From Gordonia hydrophobica NBRC 16057 (GTDB taxonomy: Bacteria > Actinomycetota > Actinomycetes > Mycobacteriales > Mycobacteriaceae): a DNA stretch of 64,000 nt. Under the pieces are notes generated by a model. The model was not told the origin of the DNA. It did not search any database and was given only the letters and a program-made list of their open reading frames with translations. The stretch is from assembly GCF_001592365.1 (NCBI RefSeq), contig NZ_BCWU01000001.1:496001-560000 (forward strand). The letters run 5' to 3'. Of this stretch, positions 53,881 to 64,000 are shown piece after piece (the first letter of the stretch is position 1; every line of letters begins with the position of its first letter). The position numbers and the translations under genes were made by a program.

Positions 53881-54927
53881 TCAGCGGGCCATCCGTGCGA
53901 GCACGGACGAGGCCTCCTGGGAGGCGGTGCCTGCCTGCGCCAGGTGCGCGAGCTCGGGCGCCAGTTCGCGGCCGTGACGTGCCATCGCCTGCGCGTAGAG
54001 GCGACCGGCGCGGTACGACGACCGCACCAGCGGACCGGCCATGACGCCGGCGAAGCCGATCTCCTCGGCGTACTGCGAGTGCTCGACGAACTCCTCCGGC
54101 TTCACCCAACGATCGACCGGATGGTGACGGACCGACGGCCGCAGGTACTGGGTGATGGTGACGATGTCGCAGCCGGCGTCGTGCAGATCGCGCAACGCCG
54201 AGCGGATCTCCTCGGGCGTCTCGCCCATGCCGAGGATGAGGTTCGACTTGGTGACGAGACCGAAGTCGCGGGCCCGGGTCAGGACCTCCAGCGACCGCTC
54301 GTAGCGGAACGCGGGACGGATGCTCTTGAAGATCCGCGGCACCGTCTCGAGATTGTGCGCCAGCACTTCCGGACGGGACTCGAAGACCTCGTCGAGCAGG
54401 TCGGGCTTCGCATGGAAGTCGGGGATCAAGTTCTCGACGCCGGTGCCGGGATTGAGCTCGTGGATCTTCCGGACCGTCTCGGCGTACAGCCACGCGCCCT
54501 CGTCGGGGAGATCGTCGCGGGCCACGCCGGTGATGGTGGAATAGCGCAGTCCCATGGACTGCACCGACTCGGCGACGCGACGCGGCTCGTCGCGATCCAG
54601 GGGATCGGGCTTACCGGTGTCGATCTGGCAGAAGTCGCAGCGGCGGGTGCACTGTCCGCCGCCGATCAGGAACGTCGCCTCGCGGTCTTCCCAGCACTCA
54701 TAGATATTGGGGCAGCCGGCTTCCTCGCACACCGTGTGCAGGCCTTCGCTGCGGACGAGCCCCTTGAGTTCGGTGTACTCCGGGCCCATGGTGGCGCGCG
54801 TCTTGATCCACTTCGGCTTGCGCTCGATCGGCGTCTGCGCATTCCGGACTTCGAGCCGGAGGAGTTTGCGGCCTGTCGGCGCGTCGGCGGGGCTGGAGGG
54901 AGCGGGTTGGGCGGGCGTGGTGGTCAC
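53881..54927 (-). CDS. lipA: Lipoyl synthase LipA
   Basis: A 348-residue radical SAM enzyme that inserts two sulfurs into octanoyl groups on E2 and GcvH proteins. The auxiliary cluster cysteines are 67, 72 and 78 ([14 protein letters not shown]), and the SAM cluster is C93, C97 and C100 in [11 protein letters not shown] start overlaps the lipB stop (GTGA), so it is coupled to LipB, which supplies the octanoylated substrate. Confidence 0.95.
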   Translation of the reverse strand: MTTTPAQPAPSSPADAPTGRKLLRLEVRNAQTPIERKPKWIKTRATMGPEYTELKGLVRSEGLHTVCEEAGCPNIYECWEDREATFLIGGGQCTRRCDFCQIDTGKPDPLDRDEPRRVAESVQSMGLRYSTITGVARDDLPDEGAWLYAETVRKIHELNPGTGVENLIPDFHAKPDLLDEVFESRPEVLAHNLETVPRIFKSIRPAFRYERSLEVLTRARDFGLVTKSNLILGMGETPEEIRSALRDLHDAGCDIVTITQYLRPSVRHHPVDRWVKPEEFVEHSQYAEEIGFAGVMAGPLVRSSYRAGRLYAQAMARHGRELAPELAHLAQAGTASQEASSVLARMAR

Positions 54928-55661
54928 TGCACAGATCCTACGTTGGTTGTTTCGATGGCCTCATCGGTCGAGGTCAGAGCGTCTGCGGAATGCGACGCGG
55001 GGCCGGCGACGTCGTCGAGGCAGGTTTGAACGAGTTCGATCACGTCGTCGATCACGTCGACGACGGCGATCGGGGCGGCGGACTCCTTCGCGATGGACGT
55101 GACGCCGGCGTCTGCGATGCCGCACGGCACGATCGCGTCGAAGACGGTCATGTCGGGATCGACGTTGAGGGCGAAGCCGTGGAGGGTCACGCCCTTGGCC
55201 ACACGGATGCCGATCTGGCCGAGCTTCCGTTCGCCTGCAGCGTCGCGCAGCCAGACGCCGGACCGGCCGTCGATGCGACCGGTGGCGACGCCCTTGCGCG
55301 CGCAGACACGGATGAGGGCCTCTTCCAGGCGGCGAACGTAATCGACGACGTCGAGCGGTTCGGCGAGTTTGACGATCGGGTAGCCGACGAGTTGGCCGGG
55401 CCCGTGCCAGGTGATCCGTCCGCCGCGGTCGACGTCGATGACCGGGGCGCCGTTGACGGGGCGGTCGGAGTCCTCGGTGCGTTTGCCCGCGGTGTAGGTG
55501 GACGGGTGCTCGAGCAGCAGCATCACGTCGTGGTCCAACGCGCCGGTCGCGCGTTCTTCGGCCAGGCGATGCTGCAACTCGTAGGCCTCGAGGTAGTCGA
55601 CTGTTCCCAGTCGACGGACTTCGATCGGTGCGCCGTCGGCGCGCGACGATGCGTTACGCAC
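54924..55661 (-). CDS. lipB: Octanoyl-ACP:protein transferase LipB
   Basis: A 245-residue transferase that moves octanoyl from ACP to lipoyl domains. His86 in [13 protein letters not shown], Lys146 in [10 protein letters not shown] and the acyl-binding Cys180 in [13 protein letters not shown] are the active-site residues. GTG at 55661 overlaps the stop of the upstream epimerase (GTGCGTAA); a longer frame would run far into that gene. Operon order epimerase-lipB-lipA. Confidence 0.93.
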   Translation of the reverse strand: MRNASSRADGAPIEVRRLGTVDYLEAYELQHRLAEERATGALDHDVMLLLEHPSTYTAGKRTEDSDRPVNGAPVIDVDRGGRITWHGPGQLVGYPIVKLAEPLDVVDYVRRLEEALIRVCARKGVATGRIDGRSGVWLRDAAGERKLGQIGIRVAKGVTLHGFALNVDPDMTVFDAIVPCGIADAGVTSIAKESAAPIAVVDVIDDVIELVQTCLDDVAGPASHSADALTSTDEAIETTNVGSVQ

Positions 55662-56538
55662 AGCTGTACTCCAGTGCAGATGAGAGATTCGGGTGAAGGT
55701 GGGTGAATCCGTGCTCAACGAGTCGGGTGGGCACCACGCGGGAGGACGCGAGGATCATCTCGTCGACCATCTCGCCGCCGACCTTCCGGGCCACCGCGGC
55801 GGGCACCCGCATGAGCGCGGGCCGATGAACGGCGCGTGCCAGCGTGTCAGAGAACTCGGTGAATCGGACGGGTTCGGGCGCGGTGAGGTTCACCGGGCCG
55901 GAGACGGTCGTGTCGGTGAGCACGTGCGTGATGGCGCGGATCTCGTCGGGCAGGCTGATCCATGAGAACCACTGCCGGCCATTGCCTAAGCGGGCGCCCA
56001 GTCCGAGTCGATAGAGCGGACGCAACCGCGCCAGGAGCCCGCCGCTGCGGGAGAGAACCGGCGCGGTGCGGAGGGTGACGACGCGGGCTTCCTTGCCCGC
56101 GGGCGCCGTCGCGGCCTCCCAGTCGACGACCAGGTCGGCGAGGAACCCGCTCCCGTGCGGTGCGGACTCGTCGACGGCGGTCTCGCCGGTGTCGCCGTAG
56201 AAGCCGGTGGCGCTGGCCGAGATGAACGTGCCGACACGTGCCGCGGCGGCCGCGTCGGCCAGGATAGTGGTCGGGATGATCCGGGAGTTGCGCAGGCGCT
56301 GCTTCATCTGGCCGCTCCAGCGGTGCGCCCCGATGTTCTCGCCACCGAGGGCGATCACGGCGTCGAAGCCGTCGAGCGATCGGGGGTCGAGGCCGGACTC
56401 CGCGGGTGACCAGGCGATTTCGCGCCCGGTGGTCGGGGCACGACGCACCAGTGTGTGGACGTCGTGCCCCGCCTCCGTGAGTGCGGGAACCAGGGCCGAA
56501 CCGATCAGCCCGTGGCTGCCCGCAACCGCTATTCGCAT
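55654..56538 (-). CDS. TIGR01777 family NAD-dependent epimerase-like protein
   Basis: A 294-residue extended SDR protein. The nucleotide motif is [49 protein letters not shown] with the catalytic-type Tyr, and [20 protein letters not shown] follow. The C-terminal DUF1731-like end is [17 protein letters not shown]. The substrate is unknown. Encoded 10 bases downstream of the E2 gene and upstream of lipB (Rv2216 position). Confidence 0.9.
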   Translation of the reverse strand: MRIAVAGSHGLIGSALVPALTEAGHDVHTLVRRAPTTGREIAWSPAESGLDPRSLDGFDAVIALGGENIGAHRWSGQMKQRLRNSRIIPTTILADAAAAARVGTFISASATGFYGDTGETAVDESAPHGSGFLADLVVDWEAATAPAGKEARVVTLRTAPVLSRSGGLLARLRPLYRLGLGARLGNGRQWFSWISLPDEIRAITHVLTDTTVSGPVNLTAPEPVRFTEFSDTLARAVHRPALMRVPAAVARKVGGEMVDEMILASSRVVPTRLVEHGFTHLHPNLSSALEYSCA

Positions 56539-56548
56539 GTCCGGTGCT

Positions 56549-58303
56549 TTACAGCCCCAGGTCGGCGGCGAACTCGGCGTTCTCCAGGCGATGACGGACC
56601 GTGGTCATGAAACGGCCCGCGTCGGCGCCGTCGATGAGTCGGTGGTCGTAGGTCAGCGGCAGGAACGCCATCGAGCGCGCGGCGATCGATTCGGTGCCGT
56701 CGTCGCCGGTCAGAACCACCGGACGCTTGACGATCGCACCCGTGCCGAGCATGGCCGCCTGCGGCGGAACCAGGATCGGGGTGTCGAACAGGGCGCCGTT
56801 GCTGCCGATGTTCGTGATGGTGAACGTGCCGCCGGCGAGCTCGTCGGGCTTGAGGTTGCCGGAGCGAGCGCGGTCGGCGATGTCGGCGATGGCGCGGGCC
56901 AGACCGGCCAGCGACAGGTTGTCGGCATTGTGGATCACCGGCGAGAGGAGGCCCTGCGGGGTGTCGACGGCGATGCCGAGGTGCACGTCCGCGTGGTAGG
57001 TGATCTCCTTGGCTTCCTCGTTGATCGACGCGTTCACGTTCGGGTGAACCTTCAGCGCCTCGACGACGGCCTTGGCGAAGAACGGAAGGAACGTCAGGTT
57101 GACGCCCTCGGCCGCGCGGAACGAAGCCTTGGCCGCGGTGCGGAGCTGCGCGATCCGGGTCATGTCGACCTCGTGGACCTGCGTGAGCTGAGCGCTCGTC
57201 TGCAGCGACTCGCGAGTCTTGGCCGCGGTGATCTGGCGGATGCGGTTGATCTTCTGCGTGGTGCCGCGCAGTGCGTCCAGCTCCGGGCTGGCAGCGGCGG
57301 GTGCCGCCGGTGCCGCGGCAGGCGCCGGTGCGGAGGGAGCCGGTGCGGCAGCCGCCGGAGCGGACTTGGCCTCGGCCGCGGCGAGCACGTCCTGCTTGCG
57401 GATGCGGCCGCCGACGCCGGTGCCCTTGACGGTCGCGAGATCGATGCCGTTCTCGGCGGCGAGCTTGCGAACGAGCGGGGTCACGTACGGGGTCGACTGA
57501 AGCTCACCGGCGTCGGCTGCGGGAGCGGCCGGTGCAGGAGCGGCGGGTGCCGGTGCTGCGGGTGCGGGCGTCGGAGCCGGTGCGGGCGCCGCGGCGGCGG
57601 GTGCGGGAGTCGGCTCGGGAGCGGGTGCCGGAGCGGCGGGCTCGGGAGTCGCGGGCGCTGCCGGGGCCGCGGCGGCGGTGCTCGGGTCGCCGATCACGGC
57701 CAGACGGCCGCCGACCTCGACGACGTCGTCTGTGGCGGCCAGGATCTCGAGAAGCACACCGGCGGTGGGTGACGGGATCTCGGTGTCGACCTTGTCGGTG
57801 GAGACTTCGACGAGCGGCTCGTCGACGGCGACGGTGTCGCCGATCTCCTTGAGCCAGTTGGTCACCGTGCCTTCGGTGACGGACTCGCCGAGCGCAGGCA
57901 TCACGACGTCGACGCCGCTGGCGGCGGGGGCCGCGGCGGCCGGTGCGGGAGCAGCAGGCGCTGCCGGCTCAGGGGCCGCGGCGGCCGGTGCCGGAGCGGC
58001 GGGCTCGGGTGCGGCTGCGGGCTCGGGAGCGGTAGCGGGCTCATCTGCGGCAGGTGCGGCTTCGCCCGCCTCGCCGATCAGAGCGAGCTGACCGCCGACC
58101 TCGACGACGTCGTCCTCGACGGCGACAATCTTGACCAGCACACCCGCGACGGGCGACGGAATCTCCGTGTCGACCTTGTCTGTGGAGACCTCGAGCAGGG
58201 GTTCGTCGACAGCAACGGTGTCGCCTTCCTGCTTCAGCCATTGGGTGACGGTTCCCTCGGTGACGCTCTCGCCCAATGCGGGCATCTCGACAGAGAAGGC
58301 CAT
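56549..58303 (-). CDS. dlaT: Lipoyl dihydrolipoamide acyltransferase E2 (DlaT/SucB)
   Basis: A 584-residue E2. Two lipoyl domains carry lysines 43 and 171, both in [13 protein letters not shown]; they are joined by long Ala-Pro linkers. A peripheral subunit-binding domain ([19 protein letters not shown] ... GRIRKQDVL) and the catalytic domain with [13 protein letters not shown] follow. In mycobacteria this protein (often named SucB) is the E2 of pyruvate dehydrogenase and a part of peroxynitrite reductase. Which E1 it serves is inferred, AceE being the candidate. The 235-bp gap upstream of its start shows no gene. Confidence 0.92.
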   Translation of the reverse strand: MAFSVEMPALGESVTEGTVTQWLKQEGDTVAVDEPLLEVSTDKVDTEIPSPVAGVLVKIVAVEDDVVEVGGQLALIGEAGEAAPAADEPATAPEPAAAPEPAAPAPAAAAPEPAAPAAPAPAAAAPAASGVDVVMPALGESVTEGTVTNWLKEIGDTVAVDEPLVEVSTDKVDTEIPSPTAGVLLEILAATDDVVEVGGRLAVIGDPSTAAAAPAAPATPEPAAPAPAPEPTPAPAAAAPAPAPTPAPAAPAPAAPAPAAPAADAGELQSTPYVTPLVRKLAAENGIDLATVKGTGVGGRIRKQDVLAAAEAKSAPAAAAPAPSAPAPAAAPAAPAAASPELDALRGTTQKINRIRQITAAKTRESLQTSAQLTQVHEVDMTRIAQLRTAAKASFRAAEGVNLTFLPFFAKAVVEALKVHPNVNASINEEAKEITYHADVHLGIAVDTPQGLLSPVIHNADNLSLAGLARAIADIADRARSGNLKPDELAGGTFTITNIGSNGALFDTPILVPPQAAMLGTGAIVKRPVVLTGDDGTESIAARSMAFLPLTYDHRLIDGADAGRFMTTVRHRLENAEFAADLGL

Positions 58304-58538
58304 TTTGTGTGTGACTCCCTAACAAATTCGTGAACTGTGCTGTTCGGTCGATCGGTCGGTGCGGTGTGTGGTCGTGCCCCGGCGTGCGTGTGCCGGCGCC
58401 CGTGATTTCGGCCGGGTGAGCCGACGCTCGTGAGTTAGCCTACTCCCAAACTCCGCGGCGTCTGTGGCAGTCCGGTGAACCTTGGAATGCGGTGAAGGTC
58501 ACTGTGAGCAAGCGGAATAAAGTGCCCGGCAGCACTGG

Positions 58539-60086
58539 TCATTCGCTCTGTCCGGCGATGTCTTCGATGACGGCGACGATGGTGCGGACCGGGACGCCGG
58601 TTCCGCCCTTGCCGGTGTAGCCCCACGGGCCGCCGGTGTTGAACGCCGGGCCCGCCACGTCGATGTGCGCCCAGTCGAGGCCTTCGGTCACGAACTCGCG
58701 GAGGAACATCGCCGCCGAGAGCATGCCGCCCCACCGATGATTGGTGACGTTGGCAAGGTCGGCGACACGGGAGTCGAGATCGCTACGGAGTTCGGCGGGC
58801 AGCGGCATCGGCCAGCCGTTCTCGCCGACCGACTGGGAGATCGCGGCGACGCGGTCGCGGAAGTCGTCGGTGCCGAGGACGCCGGGGGTCCGGGTGCCGA
58901 GGGCCACCATCTGCGCGCCGGTGAGGGTGGCCGTGTCGATCAGGAAATCGGGCTCGTCCTCGCAGGCGCGGACGATCGCGTCGGCGAGGATGAGGCGGCC
59001 TTCGGCGTCGGTGTTGAGAACCTCGACGGTGGTGCCGCCGTACTGGGTGAGGACGTCGCCCGGACGCTGTGCGGTGTCCGACGGCATGTTCTCGGCCATC
59101 GGAACGGTCGCGATGACGGTGACAGGGACATCGAGCCGGGCGGCCGCGATCGTCGAGGCGATCACCGCGGCGGCGCCGCCCATGTCGGAGGTCATGTGGT
59201 CCATGCCTGCGGCGGGCTTGATCGAGATGCCACCGGTGTCGAAGGTGATGCCCTTGCCGACGAGTGCGACGGTCCGCTCGGCGTTCTTCACCTCGTGCGT
59301 CAGTCGGACCAGGCGCGGTTTGCGCGACGAGCCCTGACCGACGCCCACGATGCCGCCGTAGCCCGCCTTCGCGAGTTCCACGTCGTCGAGGATCTCCACG
59401 CGCAGCCCGGCCTTGCTGGCGAGGACGCGCGCACGGTCGGCGAACTCGGCGGGGAACAGGATGTTCGGCGGAGTGTTCACGAAGTCGCGAGCGATGGCGA
59501 CCGAGTCGGCGACGATCAGCGCGTGGTCGAGGTCGGCCTTCGCCTGCTTGGTCTTGGCGTCGACGGCGAGGAGCACGGTGGTCGGCGGCAGCTTCTGCGG
59601 GCGCGACTTGCCGCTGCGGACCTCGTCGTAGCGGTAGGCGCCGAGGTAGGCGCCTTCGGCAGCGGCGCCGAGGTCGGCCTCGGACAGCGTGGTGACCACC
59701 CTGGCCGAACCCTCGAGCGCTCGGATCGCGGACCCGGCGGCCTGCCGGACCTTCTCCGCGTCGTCGAGGTTCGACGCCTCGCCGAGGCCGACGGCCAGGA
59801 CGATCTGAACCGGCAGTGCGGCGGGCGCCGGGATCTTCGTGATCTCGCCCGCCGAACCCCGCGCACCGAGCGCACTCAGGTTCGTGGAGATCTGCTCGGC
59901 GGCGTCGTCGTCGAGGAAGTCGTTCACCAGCAGGAGGGACGGAGCATCGTCGCCGTCACCGTCGGCGGCGATCAGTCCGACGACCAAGGCGTCGTCGTCG
60001 CTGGAGAGTCCGGTGGTCAGGTCGATGCGGGGACCGCGGACGCGGTCGGAGAAGTCGTTGGCACTCACGCCTTTCAACTCTGCCAC
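58539..60086 (-). CDS. pepB: Leucyl aminopeptidase PepB (M17)
   Basis: A 515-residue cytosolic dizinc peptidase that removes N-terminal residues. The C-terminal catalytic domain has [31 protein letters not shown], and the signature [12 protein letters not shown], with metal-ligand Lys, Asp and Glu residues. The N-terminal third is the variable macro-like domain. GTG start; a second GTG seven codons later is possible. Divergent from gcvT. Confidence 0.92.
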   Translation of the reverse strand: MAELKGVSANDFSDRVRGPRIDLTTGLSSDDDALVVGLIAADGDGDDAPSLLLVNDFLDDDAAEQISTNLSALGARGSAGEITKIPAPAALPVQIVLAVGLGEASNLDDAEKVRQAAGSAIRALEGSARVVTTLSEADLGAAAEGAYLGAYRYDEVRSGKSRPQKLPPTTVLLAVDAKTKQAKADLDHALIVADSVAIARDFVNTPPNILFPAEFADRARVLASKAGLRVEILDDVELAKAGYGGIVGVGQGSSRKPRLVRLTHEVKNAERTVALVGKGITFDTGGISIKPAAGMDHMTSDMGGAAAVIASTIAAARLDVPVTVIATVPMAENMPSDTAQRPGDVLTQYGGTTVEVLNTDAEGRLILADAIVRACEDEPDFLIDTATLTGAQMVALGTRTPGVLGTDDFRDRVAAISQSVGENGWPMPLPAELRSDLDSRVADLANVTNHRWGGMLSAAMFLREFVTEGLDWAHIDVAGPAFNTGGPWGYTGKGGTGVPVRTIVAVIEDIAGQSE

Positions 60087-60142
60087 AGGAGGGGTTGGGG
60101 CGGTCTGGGAACTCGAGGCGTAGGGGCGATACCGTATCGGGC

Positions 60143-61252
60143 ATGACTGAACTGCTCGCCGGACCGATCGCCGACCGTCACGCCGCCCTGGGCGCCTCCT
60201 TCGCCGAGTTCGGCGGATGGAACATGCCCGTCTCGTACGCGGGGACCGTCGCCGAGCACAATGCGGTCCGCGCGGCCGTCGGACTCTTCGACGTCAGCCA
60301 TCTCGGCAAGGCCCTGGTCACGGGGCCGGGCGCCGCCGACTTCGTCAACCGAACCCTCACCAACGACATCCGAAAGATCACGCCGGGGAAAGCGCAGTAC
60401 ACGCTGTGCTGCAACGAGACCGGCGGCGTCATCGACGATCTGATCACCTATCTGGTCAGCGACGACGAGGTGTTCCTGATCCCGAACGCGGCCAACACCC
60501 CCGCAGTGATCGCGGCGCTGCAGGCCGTGGCGCCGGACGACATCACCATCACCGACCTGCACCGCGAGTACGCGGTCTTCGCGGTACAGGGACCGAAGTC
60601 GACCGAGGTCCTCACCGCGCTCGGGCTGCCGACCGAGATGGAGTACATGGCGTTCGCCGACGCGACCATCACCGTCGGCGGCGCCGACGTCGAGCTGCGG
60701 GTCTGCCGGACCGGTTACACCGGTGAGCACGGCTACGAGGTGCTGCCCGCATGGAACGACGCGGGCGCGGTCTTCGACGCCCTGCTGGCCGAGGTCACCG
60801 CACGCGGTGGCCAGCCTGCCGGACTCGGCGCCCGCGACACGCTGCGCACCGAGATGGGGTACGCGCTGCACGGCCACGAGTTGAGCGTCGACATCACGCC
60901 GGTACAGGCGCGGACGTCGTGGGCCGTCGGCTGGGACAAGCCGGCGTTCTTCGGCCGCGACGCGCTCGTCGCCGAGCGCGAGGCGGGTCCGGCGCGGCGC
61001 CTGTACGGGCTCTCGGCGACCGGCCGTGGCGTGCCGCGCGCCGACTGCACGGTGCATGCCGAAGCCGACGGACCGGCCATCGGCGTCTGCACCTCGGGAA
61101 CGTTCTCGCCGACGCTGAAGCAGGGCGTGGCGCTGGCGTTCATCGACGCTGCGTCCGGCGTCAAGAAGGGCGACGAGGTGATCGTCGACGTCCGCGGGCG
61201 CGCGCTGACCTGCACTGTCGTGCTGCCGCCGTTCGTGAAGACCAACGTGTAA
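60143..61252 (+). CDS. gcvT: Aminomethyltransferase GcvT (glycine cleavage T protein)
   Basis: A 369-residue tetrahydrofolate enzyme. It releases ammonia from aminomethyl-lipoyl GcvH and forms methylene-THF. [66 protein letters not shown] and [17 protein letters not shown] are the family motifs. ATG at 60143 begins the conserved region. The other glycine-cleavage genes are not in the window; ilvE follows 58 bases downstream. Confidence 0.95.
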   Translation: MTELLAGPIADRHAALGASFAEFGGWNMPVSYAGTVAEHNAVRAAVGLFDVSHLGKALVTGPGAADFVNRTLTNDIRKITPGKAQYTLCCNETGGVIDDLITYLVSDDEVFLIPNAANTPAVIAALQAVAPDDITITDLHREYAVFAVQGPKSTEVLTALGLPTEMEYMAFADATITVGGADVELRVCRTGYTGEHGYEVLPAWNDAGAVFDALLAEVTARGGQPAGLGARDTLRTEMGYALHGHELSVDITPVQARTSWAVGWDKPAFFGRDALVAEREAGPARRLYGLSATGRGVPRADCTVHAEADGPAIGVCTSGTFSPTLKQGVALAFIDAASGVKKGDEVIVDVRGRALTCTVVLPPFVKTNV

Positions 61253-61310
61253 TTTCCGACTCGGCGCCGGGGCGGGAAACCCGGTTGTGCTCCGGCGGTA
61301 ACATACTCGC

Positions 61311-62417
61311 ATGACCTTGGAGTTCACCCGTACCGAGCATCCGCATCCGGTGTCGGAGAACCGTCGCGCCGAGATCCTCGCCGCGCCGGGCTTCGGCAAC
61401 TACTTCACCGATTACATGGTGTCGGTAGATTTCGACCGTGAGCGCGGATGGCACCGGCCCCGTGTGACGCCGTACGGTCCGATCGCGCTCGACCCGGCGG
61501 CCATGGTTCTGCACTACGCGCAGGAGATCTTCGAGGGGCTCAAGGCCTACCGTCAGCCGGACGGCTCCATCGCCGCGTTCCGCCCCGAGGCCAACGCCGC
61601 GCGCTTCAACAACTCCGCACGCCGACTGGCGATGCCGGAGATCCCCGAAGAGGACTTCCTGGGCTCATTGCGGGCCCTCCTGGAGGCTGACAACGAATGG
61701 GTGCCCGCAGCGGGCGGCGAGGAGTCGCTCTACCTGCGTCCCTTCATGTTCGCCTCGGAGGCGAGCCTCGGCGTCCGGCCGTCGGACACGTATCTGTACT
61801 CGTTGATCGCCTCGCCCGCCGGTGCGTACTTCAAGGGCGGTCTCAAGCCCGTCAGCGTGTACCTGTGCACCGAGTACGTGCGCGCGACGCCCGGCGGGAC
61901 CGGCGATGCCAAGTTCGGCGGCAACTACGCCGCATCGCTCCTCGCGCAGGCGCAGGCGGCGGAGAAGGGCTGCGACCAGGTGGTCTGGCTCGACGCCTTG
62001 GAGCACCGCTACATCGAGGAGATGGGCGGGATGAACCTGTTCTTCGTCTTCGGGTCGGGCGACGACGCACTGTTGGTCACGCCGGAACTGACCGGTTCGC
62101 TGCTGCCCGGAATCACCCGCGACTCGCTGCTCACCCTCGCCGCTGATGCGGGTTACAAGACCGATGAGCGTCGGATCTCGGTCGACGAACTCCGACAGGG
62201 TGTCGAGAACGGCGACGTCACCGAGGTGTTCGCGTGCGGTACCGCCGCGGTGATCACCCCGGTCGGTCGCGTCCAGAGCGACACGCACGACTACACGGTG
62301 AACGATGAGAAGACCGGGCCGGTGACCCAGGCGCTTCGTGACACCCTCACCGGACTGCAGCGCGGCACGGTCGAAGACAAGCACGGTTGGATGACCACGC
62401 TGTACCCGGCGCCGTAG
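61311..62417 (+). CDS. ilvE: Branched-chain amino acid aminotransferase IlvE
   Basis: A 368-residue fold-type IV PLP enzyme for leucine, isoleucine and valine. The Schiff-base lysine is Lys201 in [46 protein letters not shown] and [12 protein letters not shown] are standard for the BCAT II type. ATG start. It also takes part in the last step of methionine regeneration in mycobacteria. Confidence 0.95.
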   Translation: MTLEFTRTEHPHPVSENRRAEILAAPGFGNYFTDYMVSVDFDRERGWHRPRVTPYGPIALDPAAMVLHYAQEIFEGLKAYRQPDGSIAAFRPEANAARFNNSARRLAMPEIPEEDFLGSLRALLEADNEWVPAAGGEESLYLRPFMFASEASLGVRPSDTYLYSLIASPAGAYFKGGLKPVSVYLCTEYVRATPGGTGDAKFGGNYAASLLAQAQAAEKGCDQVVWLDALEHRYIEEMGGMNLFFVFGSGDDALLVTPELTGSLLPGITRDSLLTLAADAGYKTDERRISVDELRQGVENGDVTEVFACGTAAVITPVGRVQSDTHDYTVNDEKTGPVTQALRDTLTGLQRGTVEDKHGWMTTLYPAP

Positions 62418-62483
62418 CCGAAAGCCGGGGCGGCATCGTCTCGCGTCCTAGGGATCGATATCGGTAGCTCCGTGCCGTGAAGG

Positions 62484-62538
62484 CCAGAAATGGCTGAGTT
62501 GAGCCGCTCCGAGCGGTCCAACTCGGCCTTCCTTCTGG
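62484..62538. terminator. Bidirectional terminator between ilvE and cobS
   Basis: An imperfect stem, with GAGTTG-GCCGCTC pairing with GAGCGG-CAACTC around a short loop and an outer CCAGAA/TTCTGG, lies between the convergent ends at 62417 and 62560. Confidence 0.65.
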
Positions 62539-62559
62539 TGCGCGGCGCAAGACAGTGCC

Positions 62560-63324
62560 CTACACCAGCAGTCCGAGGGCGGTGAGCACCGCGGACAGCT
62601 CGATCGTCGCGCCGATCACGTCGCCGGTCACACCGCCCGTCCGGCGGGCGCAGTGGCGACTGAACCCCCACGCGAACGCCAGCACGACGACGACGGTGAC
62701 GGCCGCTCGGATCGCGGCGGCCGGGGAGTCGACGAGGCCCAGCGCCGCGGCTGCGCCCACGGCGACGGTCGACCACACCGCGATCGACCACTGCTGCGTC
62801 CCGGCGACGAGCGCCCCGAATCCGTTCGCATTGGCCGCGGACAGTCCGTGCCGACAGACGATCGGCACGGTGGCACGGCTGACGAAGACGACGAGCGCGA
62901 TCGCGGTCCAGCGGGCGTCGCCGATCAACGCGCCGATGGCGAGTGCCTGCCCGACAAGCACCAGTACCAGCGTCGCCGCGCCGAAGGGGCCGACGTCGCC
63001 GCTGCGCATGATCGCGCGGACCCGATCCGGATCGCCGTAACTGCCCAGTCCGTCGACGGTGTCGGCGAGTCCGTCCACGTGCATGCCCCGTGTCGCCAGA
63101 GCGAGCAATGCCACCACCACGACGCCGTCGAGTGCGGTGGGCAGCCCGGTGCGGGCGAGCCCGACAGCGGCCGCCGCCGCCAGTGCGCCGAGGACCAGAC
63201 CGACCACCGGGACCGCCGCGACGACAGTGGCGGCCCGCCGTCGGTCGAACTCGCCGCGAGGCTGGGGGAGTGGCGCGACCGTCAGCCAGGTGAAGGCGTC
63301 GTGCAGACCGCGCAGCGCCCGCAT
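62560..63324 (-). CDS. cobS: Cobalamin synthase CobS (adenosylcobinamide-GDP ribazoletransferase)
   Basis: A 254-residue integral membrane enzyme that joins adenosylcobinamide-GDP and alpha-ribazole. FTWLTVAPLPQPRGEFD, RGMHVDGLADTVDGLGSYGD and RSGDVGPFGAATLVLVLVG are the motifs, the Asp-rich loop binding metal. ATG at 63324 begins the family's usual start, and lies 5 bases past the cobT stop, an operon cobT-cobS. Confidence 0.93.
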   Translation of the reverse strand: MRALRGLHDAFTWLTVAPLPQPRGEFDRRRAATVVAAVPVVGLVLGALAAAAAVGLARTGLPTALDGVVVVALLALATRGMHVDGLADTVDGLGSYGDPDRVRAIMRSGDVGPFGAATLVLVLVGQALAIGALIGDARWTAIALVVFVSRATVPIVCRHGLSAANANGFGALVAGTQQWSIAVWSTVAVGAAAALGLVDSPAAAIRAAVTVVVVLAFAWGFSRHCARRTGGVTGDVIGATIELSAVLTALGLLV

Positions 63325-63329
63325 GCCGA

Positions 63330-64000
63330 CTACTGGCCGTCGCTGACGCCGGCTTCGCCGAAGGTCGCCATCTCGGTGAGGATGTCGATCGACGACGCCA
63401 CCAGGGGCAGCGCAGCCGCGGCCCCGGTGCCTTCGCCGAGCCTCATCGACAGGTCGAGAATCGGGGTGAGGCCGAGGTCGTCGAGCGCGAAGCGGTGCGC
63501 GGGTTCGGTCGAGAGATGTCCGGCCTGCCACCACGACGACGCACCCGGCGCCATTCGATGGGCGATGAGCGCGGCCGACGCGGTGATGACGCCGTCGATC
63601 AATGCGGGGGTCTTGCGCACCGCGGATTGGGCGAGGAACCCGGCCATCGCTGCGATGTCGGCGCCCGCGACGGCAGCGAGCAGCGCGAGCGGCTCATTGC
63701 GGTAGCGGCGGGCGTGCCGCATGCCGTCGCGGATGGCGGCGGTCTTGCGGATCCATCGGGCGTCGTCGATCCCGGTTCCGCGGCCCACCACGACCACCGG
63801 TTCGCGATCGGTGAGAGTGCCGATGAGGACCGAGGCGGGAGTCGTGTTCCCGATGCCCATGTCTCCGGCGATGAGCAGGTCGGCGCCGGTATCGACGAGT
63901 TGATCGGCCATCGCGCGGCCCGCGGCGACCGCCTGGCGCGCCTCGGCGATGGTCAACGATTCGCCCCGACGCAGGTCACCGCTGCCCGAGCGGACCTTGT
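63330..64000 (-). CDS. cobT: Dimethylbenzimidazole phosphoribosyltransferase CobT, N-terminus outside the window
   Basis: The last 223 or so codons of CobT; the frame stays open to base 64000, where it reads [78 protein letters not shown] and [10 protein letters not shown] are the active-site segments, the glutamate in LGEGTGAA being the base. It makes alpha-ribazole phosphate for the lower cobalamin ligand. A TTG at 63956 is not the start. The rest of the gene lies beyond the window. Confidence 0.93.
   Translation of the reverse strand, partial: KVRSGSGDLRRGESLTIAEARQAVAAGRAMADQLVDTGADLLIAGDMGIGNTTPASVLIGTLTDREPVVVVGRGTGIDDARWIRKTAAIRDGMRHARRYRNEPLALLAAVAGADIAAMAGFLAQSAVRKTPALIDGVITASAALIAHRMAPGASSWWQAGHLSTEPAHRFALDDLGLTPILDLSMRLGEGTGAAAALPLVASSIDILTEMATFGEAGVSDGQ

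Overview
The window is high-GC actinobacterial chromosome. A mycolic-acid FAS-II cluster (fabD-acpM-kasA-accD6 with the regulator mabR and aceE), a mycothiol-type enzyme, GlnE/GlnA1/GlnA2, AhpE, PtpA/PtkA and a stand-alone FadD5-like ligase point to Mycobacteriales. From about 14.6 kb to the right end the gene order is, from memory, nearly that of Mycobacterium tuberculosis Rv2247 back to Rv2207. One ketoacyl-ACP synthase instead of KasA plus KasB, and no RNase H domain on the Rv2228c-like phosphatase, suggest a relative such as Gordonia rather than Mycobacterium itself. The genus is an inference.

Layout. 0-5.4 kb: end of an HdeD-like protein, an acyl-CoA ligase, an azoreductase-type flavoprotein, tRNA-Asn, a GntR regulator overlapping an acyl-CoA dehydrogenase, and an Mce-associated membrane protein. 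5.4-6.35 kb: a gene-free, repeat-dense stretch holding an inverted pair of ~140-bp repeats, several long hairpins and a 35-bp tandem array. 6.35-11.5 kb: a double-domain TetR regulator diverging from an enoyl-CoA hydratase / FadD5-like ligase / NDMA-dependent alcohol dehydrogenase operon. 11.5-14.5 kb: a membrane protein, a serine hydrolase and a baeRF-like protein. 14.6-24 kb: DUF3145, the FAS-II operon, MabR and AceE. 24.2-27.7 kb: lipoprotein, DUF3052, AhpE, an SGNH hydrolase and a DinB-type enzyme. 27.7-30.2 kb: a small atypical segment between tRNA-Val and tRNA-Cys.

30.2-39.9 kb: spermidine-synthase-like protein, CobD, SURF1, PtpA, PtkA, a CobC-like aminotransferase, Nif3, a zinc-ribbon coiled-coil protein, a histidine phosphatase, RNase P RNA and an RNB exonuclease. 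39.9-52.1 kb: CYTH/CHAD protein, prolyl aminopeptidase, PanB, a decayed cysteine-hydrolase remnant, then the nitrogen block glnA2-glnE ... glnA1, with a lipase and two tandem FKBP lipoproteins inside it. 52.3-64 kb: RDD and DUF4191 membrane proteins, the lipoate block (lipA, lipB, epimerase, E2 acyltransferase), PepB, GcvT, IlvE, CobS and the end of CobT.

Functional links: LipB and LipA make the lipoyl groups carried by the E2 protein encoded next to them, which is likely to work with AceE; GcvT belongs to the glycine cleavage system, another lipoate user. GlnE adenylylates GlnA1, whose promoter region holds a GlnR-type box. PtkA is the known kinase partner of PtpA. CobD, CobC-like, CobS and CobT are scattered late cobalamin genes. 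Most of the window is conserved core genome; the less ordinary parts are the repeat island, the 29-bp inverted repeat near 15.3 kb, the tRNA-bounded segment near 28-30 kb and the double TetR operon. I found no clear candidate for a wholly new system.
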